Origin: Henricia sp. BOLD:AAB3569
Lineage: Eukaryota; Echinodermata; Asteroidea; Spinulosida; Echinasteridae
Direction of reading: 5' to 3'
DNA length: 64,000 bases
Assembly: GCA_037783545.1 (NCBI GenBank)
Contig: JBBELK010000556.1
Location: 310,001 to 374,000 of the forward strand
Below are positions 9,660 through 19,998 of this stretch, piece by piece; the stretch's first letter is position 1, and every line of letters starts with the position of its first letter. The translations under genes were made by a program, and so were the position numbers. The notes beneath the pieces are model-generated. The model had not been told where the DNA came from, did no database searches, and worked only from the letters and a program-made list of their open reading frames with translations.

Positions 9660-10795
9660 ATTGTTTGGGAGAACAAGCGCGTGTGCACCGAGACAGAAGA
9701 GGAAGGAATAAACATAGGTGGAGAGATGTTGTCGAACCTTAGATTCGCTGACGATATAGCCATATTTACAGAATCCACTGAAAGCCTGGAAAGACAACTG
9801 GACAGGCCCTACCAGGAATGCATCAGATTTGGCCTTAAATACACAAAGGAAAGACAAAGTATATGACGAACATCAGTTCTCATGTCAAATTTCAAAATGA
9901 AACTATAGAGAAAGTAAACGAATCTTGGTCAGACACTAATGCACCTATCAATTGTCCCCCCTCCCCCCCCCCCCCCCCCCCCCCCCCCGCGCTACCCCAC
10001 CCCATAGGTGGGGGTTTGGTCACATTTTTCATGCCCCAGGGTGGGGCATTTGGCCCATTATCTGTGCATTTTTGTGCCTTTTTGCGCATGTTTTGCACCC
10101 CAGGGTGGGGATTTTTGTCACCTAAATGTTGCCCCAGGGGTGGGGATTTTGTCACGCAAAAAGTGACAATCCCCACCTCTTAGGTGGGGTAGCCCGGGGG
10201 GGAGGGGTGGGGGGAAAATGTATAGGTGCATAACATTGCATGATACAACCGGAGAAGTCCTGACAAGAATCAAGACAGGATAGGGTCTGTTTGGAAGGTA
10301 CAAATAAATCCTCTGCGACAATAAACTACCAACATCACTGAAGAAAATAGTTTTTGACCAATGCATATACTACCAACGATAACGTATGGATGCCGAACGT
10401 AGACAGTTACTCATGAAATAGATAACAAACTGTCGACCACACAACGTGCAATGGCAAGAAAGATGCCGGAGATAACGTTAACAGAGCGGATACCCAACCA
10501 TAAAATCCTTATTACCAAAAGTAAAATATGATGCCCAGTATGTCAACAAAATGAAATGGTAATGGGCGGGACATGTGGCAAGAATGACCGACAACAGATG
10601 GACTATAAGAACCACGGAATCGCAACGCAGAACAGAAAAAGAAAACGAAAGGGGCAGACCCAGAAAGAGATGGAGGGACGACATAATTAAACTGGTGGGG
10701 GAACTTGGACAAGAATAGCAAAGCAGAGAACATACTGGAGCAGTCTGACGGGGGGCTACGTACTGCAGTGGGTGGACGACGCCTAAAAGGAAGAA
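9660..10795 (+). pseudogene. RTE-type LINE fragment: RT and C-terminal region, interrupted
   Basis: The frame ending at 9866 carries an RT catalytic block (LRFADDIAIF, with the FADD motif). After an inserted element (9940-10230), broken frames continue through the RT C-terminus. They end with the typical tail of RTE-type endonuclease-reverse transcriptases: WAGHVARMTDNRW, then a K/R/E-rich linker and GRPRKRWRDDI. Several in-frame stops and frameshifts show that it is dead. The 5' part with the endonuclease is missing. Confidence 0.75.
9940..10230. mobile_element. C/G-rich MITE inside the RTE fragment
   Basis: The element starts TGCACCTATCAATTG and ends with the inverted counterpart TATAGGTGCA. 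The arms, about 60 bp each, include a C-run and its G-run partner plus GCTACCCCACC / GGTGGGGTAGC. Both flanks carry TAA (9937-9939 and 10231-10233), so the duplication is 2-3 bp. The interior repeats CCCCAGGGTGGGG-type words. No ORF. Confidence 0.75.
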
Positions 10796-11972
10796 GAAAC
10801 TGTACTTTGAAGCGGCCGAGAGCTTCACTGCCCTCCGAAAAATCACATTCGTTTGTACACAATTAAACTTAGCGCTTCTGCAGTGCGATGTACTAGAATT
10901 GTGGGGAAACTCGCGAGTAGTCGATCAATCGCGAGTAGTTGGCAAAGTATCAAAAAAGGAGAAAAAAACCACACAATACAAAGGACACAATAAATTGAAG
11001 TAGTCGACGTACATAACGAGAAGTTCAGCAGTGGCTGCTTTTTAAGGTTGCCGTGGAATGAGGCCTGTTACATTAATGTATTAATCGCAAGTAATCGCGA
11101 ATTCACGAGTAGCGTAATGAAACTTATTTAAACGGATAGTACGTAATCCTACTGTGTAATCGAGTAGTTTAAAAAACGAGTTGCGCTTGTTTAACATAAT
11201 GTATTTTGTTTACCTTCTTACTTTATTTGATACTAGCAAACTGATATTAGAAATGTCATACTGTCACATGGTGACAAATCTAAGTGCACATACTACATAC
11301 CTAACTGAAAGCATCGGTAAAAACGGAAACAAACCTGGATTTCTCGATGCTATTTCCTTGGTTCGCTTTCAATTAGCCTTTTGCGTGTTTCTCATGAATA
11401 TCTGGTGTACGTGCACACTTAGTATCCACTTGACCAGATTACTTTGTTGTTGCTATCTGGTGCACGCGGCAGGTTTGAAGTACATAATCAATACCGTGCT
11501 CATCGTAGGGGAGAATGGGCAGAAGTGACCAGACTGTTGATTGCTATATGCAATGACGTGCACCAAGTATCAACAATAGCATAGTCTCTGGCTGTCCGTC
11601 GAAACGACGATGACTGGGGGCGAAAATCAAGGTCGGTAAGTGCGGGACTAAGACAATAGCCGCTTGGGATCCTCTTACGCACTGGTCACAGTAGTTGGTA
11701 ATGTGTCTTTTTTGGCATGGCTTTATGGCGTCTCATCTGGCGAGATTGCTCGTGAGACCACTGCGCTTTTCCAGCAGTCTCTGCTCCCACATTGATGGGT
11801 TTTCGCCAGGCAAGTCTGTTCCGGGTGGCTGTTTTCCAATTAACAGTTGGTATTCCAGCAGTTTTCAAGTTGCGCTTGATGACGTCTTTATTTTATAACG
11901 AAGGAGATCAGGGGCCGATTTCAAAGAGGTGTTTAAGTACAAGATACTGAAATCAGAGCTGAGCTGGCCACA
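10796..11972. other. Intergenic; AATCGCGAGTAG-type words, nothing else recognised
   Basis: Near 10905-11115 the words TCGCGAGTAG and related forms recur in both orientations, suggesting a worn inverted-repeat element. The open frame at 11181-11528 has no recognisable domain. Confidence 0.35.
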
Positions 11973-12756
11973 TCCCAGACAGCAAACTTACGTTAGCCCA
12001 ACGTTGGATCAACGTCAGTAATTGACGAAGAAACGTTGGACCAACGTTAGAAAATGACGTTGTTCCAACGTAAAGTTGCACTTCCGAATAACGTTGGCAC
12101 AACGTTGTTTATAAGTTGGCGTTAACGTTGGACAAACGTCATATCGCTTAATTCCCAACCTTATTTCCACGTCAATTCAATGCTGGCTCAACGGCAGACG
12201 TAAATTATTGACGTCTTATTGACGTCTTATTAACGTCTTTGTGGGGTCGTATACGCCTTTCTTAATATTTATTCATAAACGGACCAAAGCGAGGCTATAG
12301 TTCCTCCGAAAAGTAAACAAACCATTCAACGCACGCACGATGCATGGCAGCTATCGATGTCAACGCAAGGGACCTTAGCTTAGCCTCAAGTTTCGTCGAT
12401 TCATGGTCGACACCAGGATTATATCAAAAGACAGACAGTTTGCAAAGAATGCAGGCACTTTTCAGCGGCGTAGGTGCAAGATTTGAAAGGTAGGAATGCT
12501 GTAAAATGATGGTGTTTACATCCGCATAACCTGATCAAATATCGTAACGAACGATATGCATGTTTGCATACGCCTACACTACACCATCTACACAGTACAT
12601 GCAGATTCACTCGTCATGCTCGTGTCGTGCCTTTGTGGTAAAATTGTACTGAAATGCCTGCACTACATTTTCCTTTATTACGGCATTATATTAAAATCAA
12701 CCACCAAAACGTTAAGAAATCGTAATATTAGCATGGAAATGTTAACAAATTTCGGA

Positions 12757-12850
12757 AAGAATTGGGAAGTTGATCATGGATATAAATTCATACCTTGTGT
12801 GCATACTGTGCAAGACATAAAACATTTTTATGATCAACTTCCCAAATCTT
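12757..12850. mobile_element. Small hairpin element (AAGTTGATCA arms), copy 1
   Basis: Arms AAGAATTGGGAAGTTGATCA and TGATCAACTTCCCAAATCTT enclose about 54 bp. A related copy with a longer centre lies at 15445-15617; both share ACCTTGTGTGCA just inside the left arm. Non-coding foldback or MITE. Confidence 0.7.
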
Positions 12851-12885
12851 GTCTAGGTGACGACCGTCCCAAGTTTGTCCTCCAT

Positions 12886-12888
12886 ATT

Positions 12889-12919
<31 letters not shown>

Positions 12920-12960
12920 GGGAGTTGGGGGGCGAGGGGGGCGGAGGGGTCACAAAATAG
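12886..12960. repeat. T-run/G-run low-complexity tract
   Basis: A T-run is followed by about 22 G and then G-rich sequence. The same junction in reverse orientation (C-run, A-run, ATATGG) is found at about 42290-42343, so this is probably the end of a dispersed repeat and not only slippage. Confidence 0.6.
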
Positions 12961-14292
12961 CCATGTGGGGAAACGCACGTAGCTGCTAGCAGAAAAACAT
13001 GGGCTCTATTATTCACACTTTCAATCTGGAGGACAAATACTAGGGTAAATTCGGTCAGGAAACTTGATTTTAGCAATGAAAACACTTTAATTATGTCATG
13101 CTCCATTGCATTCTAACAATTTCTTTCTCTTTCGTTTTTCTACTCCTCATACCCACAAATTAGCAGAGTTGCAATAAAGTACGGCATGGAAGATGGAATC
13201 TCTGTCGGCAAAGTATTTCTGCGAGGTAAAATTTGTTGTAATTTAGGGTCTTTTTTTCAACCAATGGCAAAAATTTGATCCACCCATGCTGGCACACACA
13301 AACCCCGGGCACAAACCCATGTTGAGCATTTACTAGTACATGTATTTACTTTTGCAGTCTCTATGGGAACAGTGACACAAATTATTAATACAAGAATAGA
13401 TCCACCTTTATAAGAAGCTTTTCATGCTGATTTTACAAAAATCCTGTTAAAACAGGGCACTTTTGCAGTGCCTATACACAAGTGTTGAGTTTAGCTGTGT
13501 GCATGTACAACTCGTACCTGCTTGATACAGTGTAGTAGAGACCATGGAAAAGGCTGTGTCCTTAATGTACATTTGATGAGCCATGGCCTGGGGAAAATGA
13601 ATTTATTAATTACAATTAAATGCCGTTTTAGGCAAATTCCTAACAAAAGCGATTCCTTTGCTTTTTTTCAGAAAATGAGGAATAAGATTGACCTCCATCT
13701 ACACGGGATTCTCATCAGTCCGTATACTTCCTGACTACTTGCGGCTTCTCCCGACAGAAGAGTGTGCAATCCTTTGTCTCCACGCTTTGGTCTTCTTTAA
13801 GTAAAATGTCCTGTTGCTACTTCGTGTCTGGGGCTTCCATATTTGATAAATGATGATAACATTACAGCTACACAAGACTTTTTTCCCAAATGCCCTGCAG
13901 CTAGCTGTATGGACTTTGTGACTTATATTAATTGCAAAGGACAACCACACACAAAACTGTGTTAAAGCCTTGCTTGACACATTCTATTCAGCTACATGTA
14001 AGTACATGTAAACTCCATGGTGTATTCACATAACACGGAGGCCTACTTGGCAGATGTACATGCAACTACGACAGTTATTTAATAATCATGAATGAACCTC
14101 CACTGTACATGTATTTAACATTTTTAATTTTGAGCAAACTGTCCAAGTAGTGAATACATGTGGACACACTTTGTGTGCTCTTATGAAAGCTTCACGGTGC
14201 TGCTTGGCTTACTGAGTCATGAGATTAGCTAGTGGATTTTGAAAGTTAATTTTTCTGAGCTATGAAGGTACATGTACATGTATATTCCTGCC
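12961..14292. other. No recognisable gene
   Basis: AT-rich, with only short open frames that match nothing known to me. It is inside the proposed 11973-17123 element. Confidence 0.35.
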
Positions 14293-14431
14293 TAAAGGCA
14301 CAGGCTCGTCAGCAATGCACACGCGCCAAATTCGTGCCACGAAATACGCAGCTCCATAGCAAAGGCATGGAGCTGCGTATTTTGTGGCACGAATTTGGCG
14401 CGCGCGCATTGCTGACGAGCCTGTGCCTTTA
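14293..14431. mobile_element. Foldback element, complete palindromic copy
   Basis: Near-perfect arms start TAAAGGCACAGGCTCGTCAG and end CTGACGAGCCTGTGCCTTTA. They run through GCGCGCC/GGCGCGC words and ATACGCAGCTCCAT, and meet at a loop of about 12 bp. Partial copies lie at 26434-26516 and 63764-63825. The structure could extrude as a cruciform. No ORF. Confidence 0.85.
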
Positions 14432-14867
14432 AGCTTAAACAGCACCCATGGGGTCAAAGACTTCCGACGCGTCGCAAGTACCGGTATACCAAATTCATTG
14501 CATCTCGCAACAGGTTCAGCGAGTTGCGATGGATGTGGCTATATCTGCGACGCGTCACAAATCTTTGTGATATCGACCCCTGCTCCTGTATAGACAAGTG
14601 TACATGTGAACAAAATTTGACAGTTTGAGTCCACTTGGAAGCATGCATGCCTCCGACTACACAAAATAAATGCTACATTACAATTGAACTCTGACCTTCA
14701 AGTCTGTTTATTCTTTACAATTTACATGTATAGACTCTAGTCATCACTCATCAGTGCTTGGGACAATTATTTTTCTGTTAAAAAATTAGATTTGTGGAAA
14801 GACTGACGTGCCTGCATTAGCAACTAAGACAGCAAGCTGTATACTAATAATAACGTTAATTTAAACA

Positions 14868-15175
14868 ACGCTGGATGCCGCAATAGGGCGACACTTCGGC
14901 AAGACTCTCGCCGGAGACCACCGAAATTTCGGCAAGAGTCACTCAAAATGACACCTTTTTACCCGAAGCTTCCGGAGATGGTCACAGACCGAAGAGAAAC
15001 GACTCCAGTCCCCATAAAAATGGTTCTCGACCTAAAAGAAATTGTTTTTGACCTAAAAAAATTAATTTTAAACTCAAAAATATTAGGGCGACACCAAAAT
15101 GTCGCCCTATTGAGCAGGTCGCCCTAATATAGCTTTTTAAAACACGATTTGTCGCCCTATCCTACAATTCATAGT
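14868..15175 (+). mobile_element. GGGCGAC-type TIR element (MITE), copy 2
   Basis: It has the same structure as the copy at 183-493, with an intact internal hairpin (TAGGGCGACACC, TGTCGCCCTA, GTCGCCCTAATATAG) and both outer ends. It is about 308 bp long, non-coding and in the same orientation as the other copies. Confidence 0.8.
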
Positions 15176-15444
15176 AATTAATCTGCTTATCACAAGAAAA
15201 TGTTCAGGCCCTATCTTTCAATCATTGCTTTCCTTCATTAGGTTTAAAGACACGATTGATTGGTAAACTTTTAAAATGGTACGCACAGCATTACAGAACT
15301 AAAGGTGCCTTTTAAAATTACACTCATTAATAATTCAAAAACCTTTAAAATGCATGCTGCTTTGATGCATGATTTTTTTTAATGGTAGGCCTAGGCCTAA
15401 ATATTCTTTGCAAATCGTCCAAAAGAAACTGTATAGTTACCCGA
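15176..15444. other. No recognisable gene
   Basis: Nothing identified besides the AT-rich background. Confidence 0.35.
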
Positions 15445-15617
15445 AAGAATTGAGAAGTTGATCATGGCTTCAGACCTTGTGTGCAAAACATATGAGACAC
15501 AGGCTGAACAAAATATTAAATGTTTTCCACTTGAAATTTATTCCATCAAATCTGCACATTCCAATGCTAGATGGGTCATTTTAAAGAAAATAAATTCTGA
15601 TCAACTTCTCAACTCTT
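15445..15617. mobile_element. Hairpin element (AAGTTGATCA arms), copy 2
   Basis: Arms AAGAATTGAGAAGTTGATCA and TGATCAACTTCTCAACTCTT enclose about 133 bp. It is the longer relative of 12757-12850, which looks like an internally deleted copy of this form. Confidence 0.7.
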
Positions 15618-16229
15618 ACCAATGGTACCATTTTATATGAAAAAGGAGAGACTTTACAAGTCAGACTTCTTCTACTGCCTCATAAATTATACGAATACGA
15701 GATCGGCTGAAAAATGTCAAAGATTTGGTCAAATATGAATCGTAATTACTTCCTGCCAAATTTTTGTTTTTGAATCAGATATGCACTTACTGACGGATAA
15801 AATTAGTTTATTAGTCATTTTTCAACTTATCGTGATGTCCGACTTGTACATTCTTACCCGTAATAAATCAACATGATCAACAGACATGACAGAGGGAGGA
15901 AAAAGAGTCATCGTCGCTGCATGGCCCAATTTCCGGACACAGTTCCAAAAATATTTTTTAAAATGTCCTTCGAAGATCTGTCCTTCTTCTCTCCTAATTT
16001 TGATGTGCCCCTGCTTCTGTCGGTCATTATCACTCAGAAATCTACAAAAGCAAACCTAAAAAGGTCCAAACGACGAACGTTTTACGCTGTCAACTTGGAG
16101 CACACACAGGTGTGAATCCACATACAATCGCGGACGTCCCTTTGTTCCTCTTTTGTTTGGACATAGTCTATTTTTCCATAGTCTATTTTTCCACGACCAC
16201 TTTATGACGCACGAATCGAAAACCACTGA

Positions 16230-17110
16230 AAAAAGACGTCTTTAACACGTCTTTAACACGTCGTGTGCTCACATTGTTTGTACGTTGCTGTTTTCGTTGG
16301 CCAAACGTCATACCGCCACCCTTACGTTACTTATGTTCAACATAATTTGACGTCCAGTTGACGTCAGTTGTGCGACGGCAGACTCACGTCACAGTGGTGA
16401 CCACAGTTTGACGTCCGGCTGACGTCAGATGTGCGACGCCACACGTACTGACGTCACAGTGGTGGCCATAACATGACGTCACACTGACGTCCGAAAACCT
16501 ACGCAAGACCGACGTCACAAGGGTTACCATAATTTGACGTCTGACTGACGTCCGATGACCGACGTTATACCAACGTTACAGTAATGACCATAGTTTGACG
16601 TCCGATTGACGTCAAACTTGCGCCGCTACTCTGATGTTACAGTGGTGACCATAAGTTGACGTGCGGCCGACGTAAGATTGTCGACGTTAGACTGACGTCA
16701 CAGTGGTGACTGAACAACGACGTCCCTCTGGCGTCATATTTAAGAAGCCACTGTGACGTCACAGTGATGACGGTAATTTGACGTCCGATTGACGTCAGAA
16801 TAACGACGCAAGCATGACGTAAATTGTTGTCCCTTAACCCACGTTAATTCGACGCAGTATGTCGACGCCGTACTGACGTAATGTGATAACCTTTATATGA
16901 CGTCTTACCGACGTTATATTTATGACACCTTATTGACGTCAAATATTGACGTTAAAGTGACGTCATGTTGACCAAATGTCTAACTTAATGCCGACGTATA
17001 GCAAATACGGAAATCGCCGGCCCATATCTGACGTCGTACCGACGTCGTACACCGACGGGCGACGTTCGCCGACCTATGCCGACCTTTGCCGACGTCGGTG
17101 CGACGTATGC
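16230..17110. repeat. GACGTC-rich degenerate satellite, about 60 bp unit
   Basis: About 15 units repeat the plan: CAGTGGTGACCATAATTTGACGTCC, then GATTGACGTC, then a variable GCGACG block and GACTGACGTCA. (Described in pieces; each unit differs.) The palindrome GACGTC or TGACGT occurs dozens of times. TGACGTCA is the CRE/ATF word. The array lies just inside the right end of the 11973-17123 region, where transposase-binding subterminal repeats would be expected. Confidence 0.75.
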
Positions 17111-17123
17111 TTGCTGACTGGGA

Positions 17124-17366
17124 TAGTACTGCCTTGGGGAGTCTTGAGTCATCCATACGCACCACGTGGCCCGCCCAGCTCAACAGAGATTTAAAGGTAG
17201 AATATATGATTAGTATCTCGAGGAGTCAGAAATTTTCACAGATTTACACTTAACTTACACAATATATACACGATGACGGTAGAAAACTTCCCCTGAAGTG
17301 GTTTTGTCTGAAGTGCTATAGTCTTTGAGAAATGAGCAAAACAATTATTGTTCGTCTCGCGAGACG
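17124..17366. other. No recognisable gene
   Basis: Short spacer between the GACGTC element and the next repeat. Confidence 0.35.
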
Positions 17367-17604
17367 TAAATTCATTTCTCCCCAAAACCACCTCGCCCTG
17401 AAGCACTTAACCCAACGGCCATTTCGCCCCCAAACCACTTCGTCAAAACTACCTCGCCCGAATGCCACTTCGCCCCAACACAACTTAGTGCACAGGCCGT
17501 GGTTCAGGACGAAGTGGTTTTGCGGCGAAGTGACTGTAAATCATGTTTTTACTGTTTTCTCAAAAGTTAGACGAAGTACGGAGCTGATTTTTGCTCAGGT
17601 TGGG
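17367..17604 (-). repeat. TTCGCCC-rich repeat family, copy 2 (reverse)
   Basis: This is the reverse-orientation relative of 2803-3052: the segment ACTGTTTTCTCAAAAGTTAG and the following GACGAAGTACGGAGCTG are the complement of that copy's left part. The interior again alternates CCACTTCGCCC and GAAGTGGTTTTG words. Confidence 0.6.
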
Positions 17605-17633
17605 TTTAATTAAATAAGCATACCTTTAATCAC

Positions 17634-17837
17634 ACAGGAGGATGAAACTATTTGTAACGGTTTACCAGTCTTGTATACTACTTTAAGGATGATGGTTCCA
17701 CTATCAGCTTGTCGCATTGTCCGAGTACTTCCCGATTGGTAATTCTGTCCTTCTTTGATATCCGCAAAATCCAGCGCAAATGTCGTTGTTGTACCTGTAC
17801 CAGTGTACGCATGTGACGTCTGTTGGTACAACGTGTA
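17634..17837 (-). CDS. Possible exon of an unidentified protein
   Basis: The - strand is open and has protein-like composition: a Thr-rich stretch, then FALDFADIKEGQNYQSGSTR and SGTIILKVVYKTG. The last is followed by a usable donor (GTAAAC). I do not recognise the family. No start codon or acceptor is certain, and no neighbouring exon was found, so it may be part of a mobile element. Confidence 0.35.
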
Positions 17838-17884
17838 TGTTTAAACTGAGCCCAGAGGCGTTCTCAGTATAAATGCTTGACAAA

Positions 17885-18075
17885 CTCTACATTTGGTAGA
17901 TATACGGATGCTACCACCAGACTCTTCATCCGAGTGCTCCGAAGGCAGCATATGCAGCCTGAATACGTTCAGCCAGTTCCAGGTCAAGGATGTTCTCGTT
18001 GGATACAGTGCTGCCAAGATATGTAAACTGTTTGACTGCAGGAATAGAAGAAGTGAGGAACCAACGTAGACCATA
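17885..18075 (-). pseudogene. LINE reverse-transcriptase fragment
   Basis: One - strand frame reads VKQFTYLGSTVSNEN followed by ELAERIQAAYAAFGALG, the post-catalytic RT block common in RTE-like LINEs (a YLGS motif followed by RI..A..A). It is ended by a stop, and there is no catalytic block nearby. Too short to classify. Confidence 0.6.
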
Positions 18076-18093
18076 CAGCCCTGGAGCTTTGCC

Positions 18094-18675
18094 ACTACTG
18101 GTAACAATAATAGCATAGTTTGTGACTTTCTAAATTGCACCTCAACTTGAAAGGGAAGCATTCAATGCGCCAGGTATTTATGCGAATGTTACACGCAAAA
18201 GGCTAATTTGTTTACAAAGGTTATAATGAAGGTTGCTTAGACGCGACAATAGCTTACTGAAATGACTGGCGTTGTCATTTGTACAACGTTCCTACTAGAT
18301 TTTAAAGATTTTATTGTAACGAGTAAAAAGTATCTTTATTTCTCTAGTATCAATTATTAGCTATTGCAGATAAAATTTTGTCGCACTACTGGTAACAATA
18401 ATAGCATAGTTTGTGACTTTCTAAATTGCACCTCAACTTGAAAGGGAAGCATTCAATGCGCCAGGTATTTATGCGAATGTTACACGCAAAAGGCTAATTT
18501 GTTTACAAAGGTTATAATGAAGGTTGCTTAGACGCGACAATAGCTTACTGAACTGACTGGCGTTGTCATTTGTACAACGTTCCGACTAGATTTTAAAGAT
18601 TTTCTTGTAACGAGTAAAAAGTATCTTTATTTCCCTAGTATCAATTATTAGCTATTGCAGATAAAATTTTGTCGC
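18094..18675 (+). repeat. 291 bp head-to-tail tandem duplication
   Basis: 18094-18384 and 18385-18675 are direct copies that differ at only a handful of positions (for example GAAATGACTGG against GAACTGACTGG). No gene is contained. The high identity implies a recent duplication or an assembly artefact. Confidence 0.9.
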
Positions 18676-19193
18676 AAACAGGTTTTCGAGATTTTAACTC
18701 TCTATTAATTTAAAGTGCATACCGTTATTTTGTTTTCTTCGCAGCTTGGTTTACTTCAGGAGTGGATAAAAGTAAAAATCATCTCGTATATGTGTATTCT
18801 ACTGTGATGTGTCAATCTGGACGTCGGGGAAAAAGGCATAATTATATTGTACATTATGGCTGCGTACAACGGACATCGCATACCAAAGATATCGCGCATT
18901 TTGTCAAAAATATATTTTCAAATAGTTGCAATGTCGTAATTTTTTTCGCAAATATCTTTGCAAATATTATCGATGTTGAATAATTTATTGTATATTTGGC
19001 ATGCCTGAGCGTAGTCTCTTTTTTTTTTAAGCTAGAGGCCTTCAAAGCCAGTTGCTTATCTTGTCCTGGCGACGCGCGTTAGTTAGACCCTATATCCAGC
19101 TTCTTAGCCAAATCGCCCCGCTCGACACAGAGGGATTACATGTAGGCCTATATTGATTATTAAATAAGTGTTTGGTACTGCAAAATAGAATTA
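18676..19193. other. No recognisable gene
   Basis: AT-rich; overlapping short open frames on both strands near 18760-19045 lack recognisable content. Confidence 0.35.
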
Positions 19194-19326
19194 AGTCACG
19201 ACAAGGACATGCTACTGCGGAAGGAGGATGGAACATGCTGTTTAATGCGATCCGCCAGTCTTGGGGACGTACGACCTACGTACCGAGCTTCACATCGGCA
19301 CGGAAATTCATAGATAACATTAAGTT
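19194..19326 (-). pseudogene. Penelope-like GIY-YIG endonuclease fragment
   Basis: The - strand frame encodes NVIYEFPCRCEARYVGRT followed by RLADRIKQH. This matches the GIY-YIG module of Penelope-like retroelements (V-I-Y core, C-x-C zinc-binding pair, Y-V-G-R-T, and the R-x6-9-R-I-x-x-H helix). Only about 40 residues remain, with no RT next to it. It abuts the 3' tail of the LINE at 19329, which probably inserted into it. Confidence 0.65.
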
Positions 19327-19739
19327 GTGTTATTATTATTATTATTATTATTATCTTTGATTTACCAGGGAGACCCATTCACATAAACATGTGGTCTTCC
19401 ATGGGGCCCTGGGAAATATAATTAAAATAAATACAATTAAAATGTACACCAGACATAAAATGGTAAAACAACAAAACACAAGAACAGAAAGGTTAAAACA
19501 ATAATATACCGAAATAAAATAAAAATAGGTAAATTACCATCAAAGTACACATAGATACATACGGCAATCCGAATAAAACTAATAAAACTAATTTCAAAAT
19601 CTGTCTAAAATAAATAAAGGTTACGATTTGTAATAGTTAAAATAATACAAATAAAAATATATAATTAAAACTGGGTGGGTTTAAAAATAATAATAATAAT
19701 GGGTTTATACAAATAAAAATTAAACCAGCGAAAGATAAA

Positions 19740-19998
19740 ATAATTAAGAGGCAGAAGCTAAAAGACTTGTCTTCAGACGTGATTTAAAATGTGATAGAGA
19801 TGGCGCCGAACGAATTTTAGTACTTAGGGTATTCCATATTCTGGTGCAATTAATAATTGGACTGTGTTTGTAGCACTCCGTTTTGTACTTTGGGATAATT
19901 AAATTATTAGCAGTAGCTCCTCTAGTATTGTAATCGTGTGCATCTGAAAGTTTTATTACATTATTGGTTAAATACGACGGCGCAAGTCGAGTACATTT
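19740..19998 (-). pseudogene. LINE ORF2, extreme C-terminus
   Basis: This frame reads a block typical of L2/CR1 RT C-termini: SDAHDYNTRGA, then IIPKYKTECYKHSP, then IWNTLSTKIRSAPS and FKSRLKTSLL. It continues the RT fragment that stops at 21627, from which it is separated by the 1.6 kb insert. Confidence 0.75.

Larger units (their letters stand above)
11973..17123. mobile_element. Possible 5.15 kb TIR element ending in a GACGTC satellite
   Basis: The left end reads TCCCAGACAGCAAACTTACG and the right end is the inverted form of TCCCAGTCAGCAAGCATACG, 17 of 20 positions alike. Just inside the left end are repeated ACGTTGGACCAACGTT palindromes (11995-12165); inside the right end is the GACGTC array (16230-17110). 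I see no transposase, and the interior has taken in several other elements. It may be one long element or two separate ends. A reliable target duplication was not found. Confidence 0.5.

Noticed and set aside
10478..10862. Two overlapping - strand open frames over 115 codons
   Set aside because: They are the antisense of the RTE LINE C-terminus, which explains the sequence better.
17120..17200. Gene fragment reading SWAGHVVRMDDSRLPK
   Set aside because: It resembles a LINE C-terminal motif (WAGHVVRM) and may be a real short LINE relic on the - strand, but only about 25 residues lie beyond the satellite, too few for a firm call.
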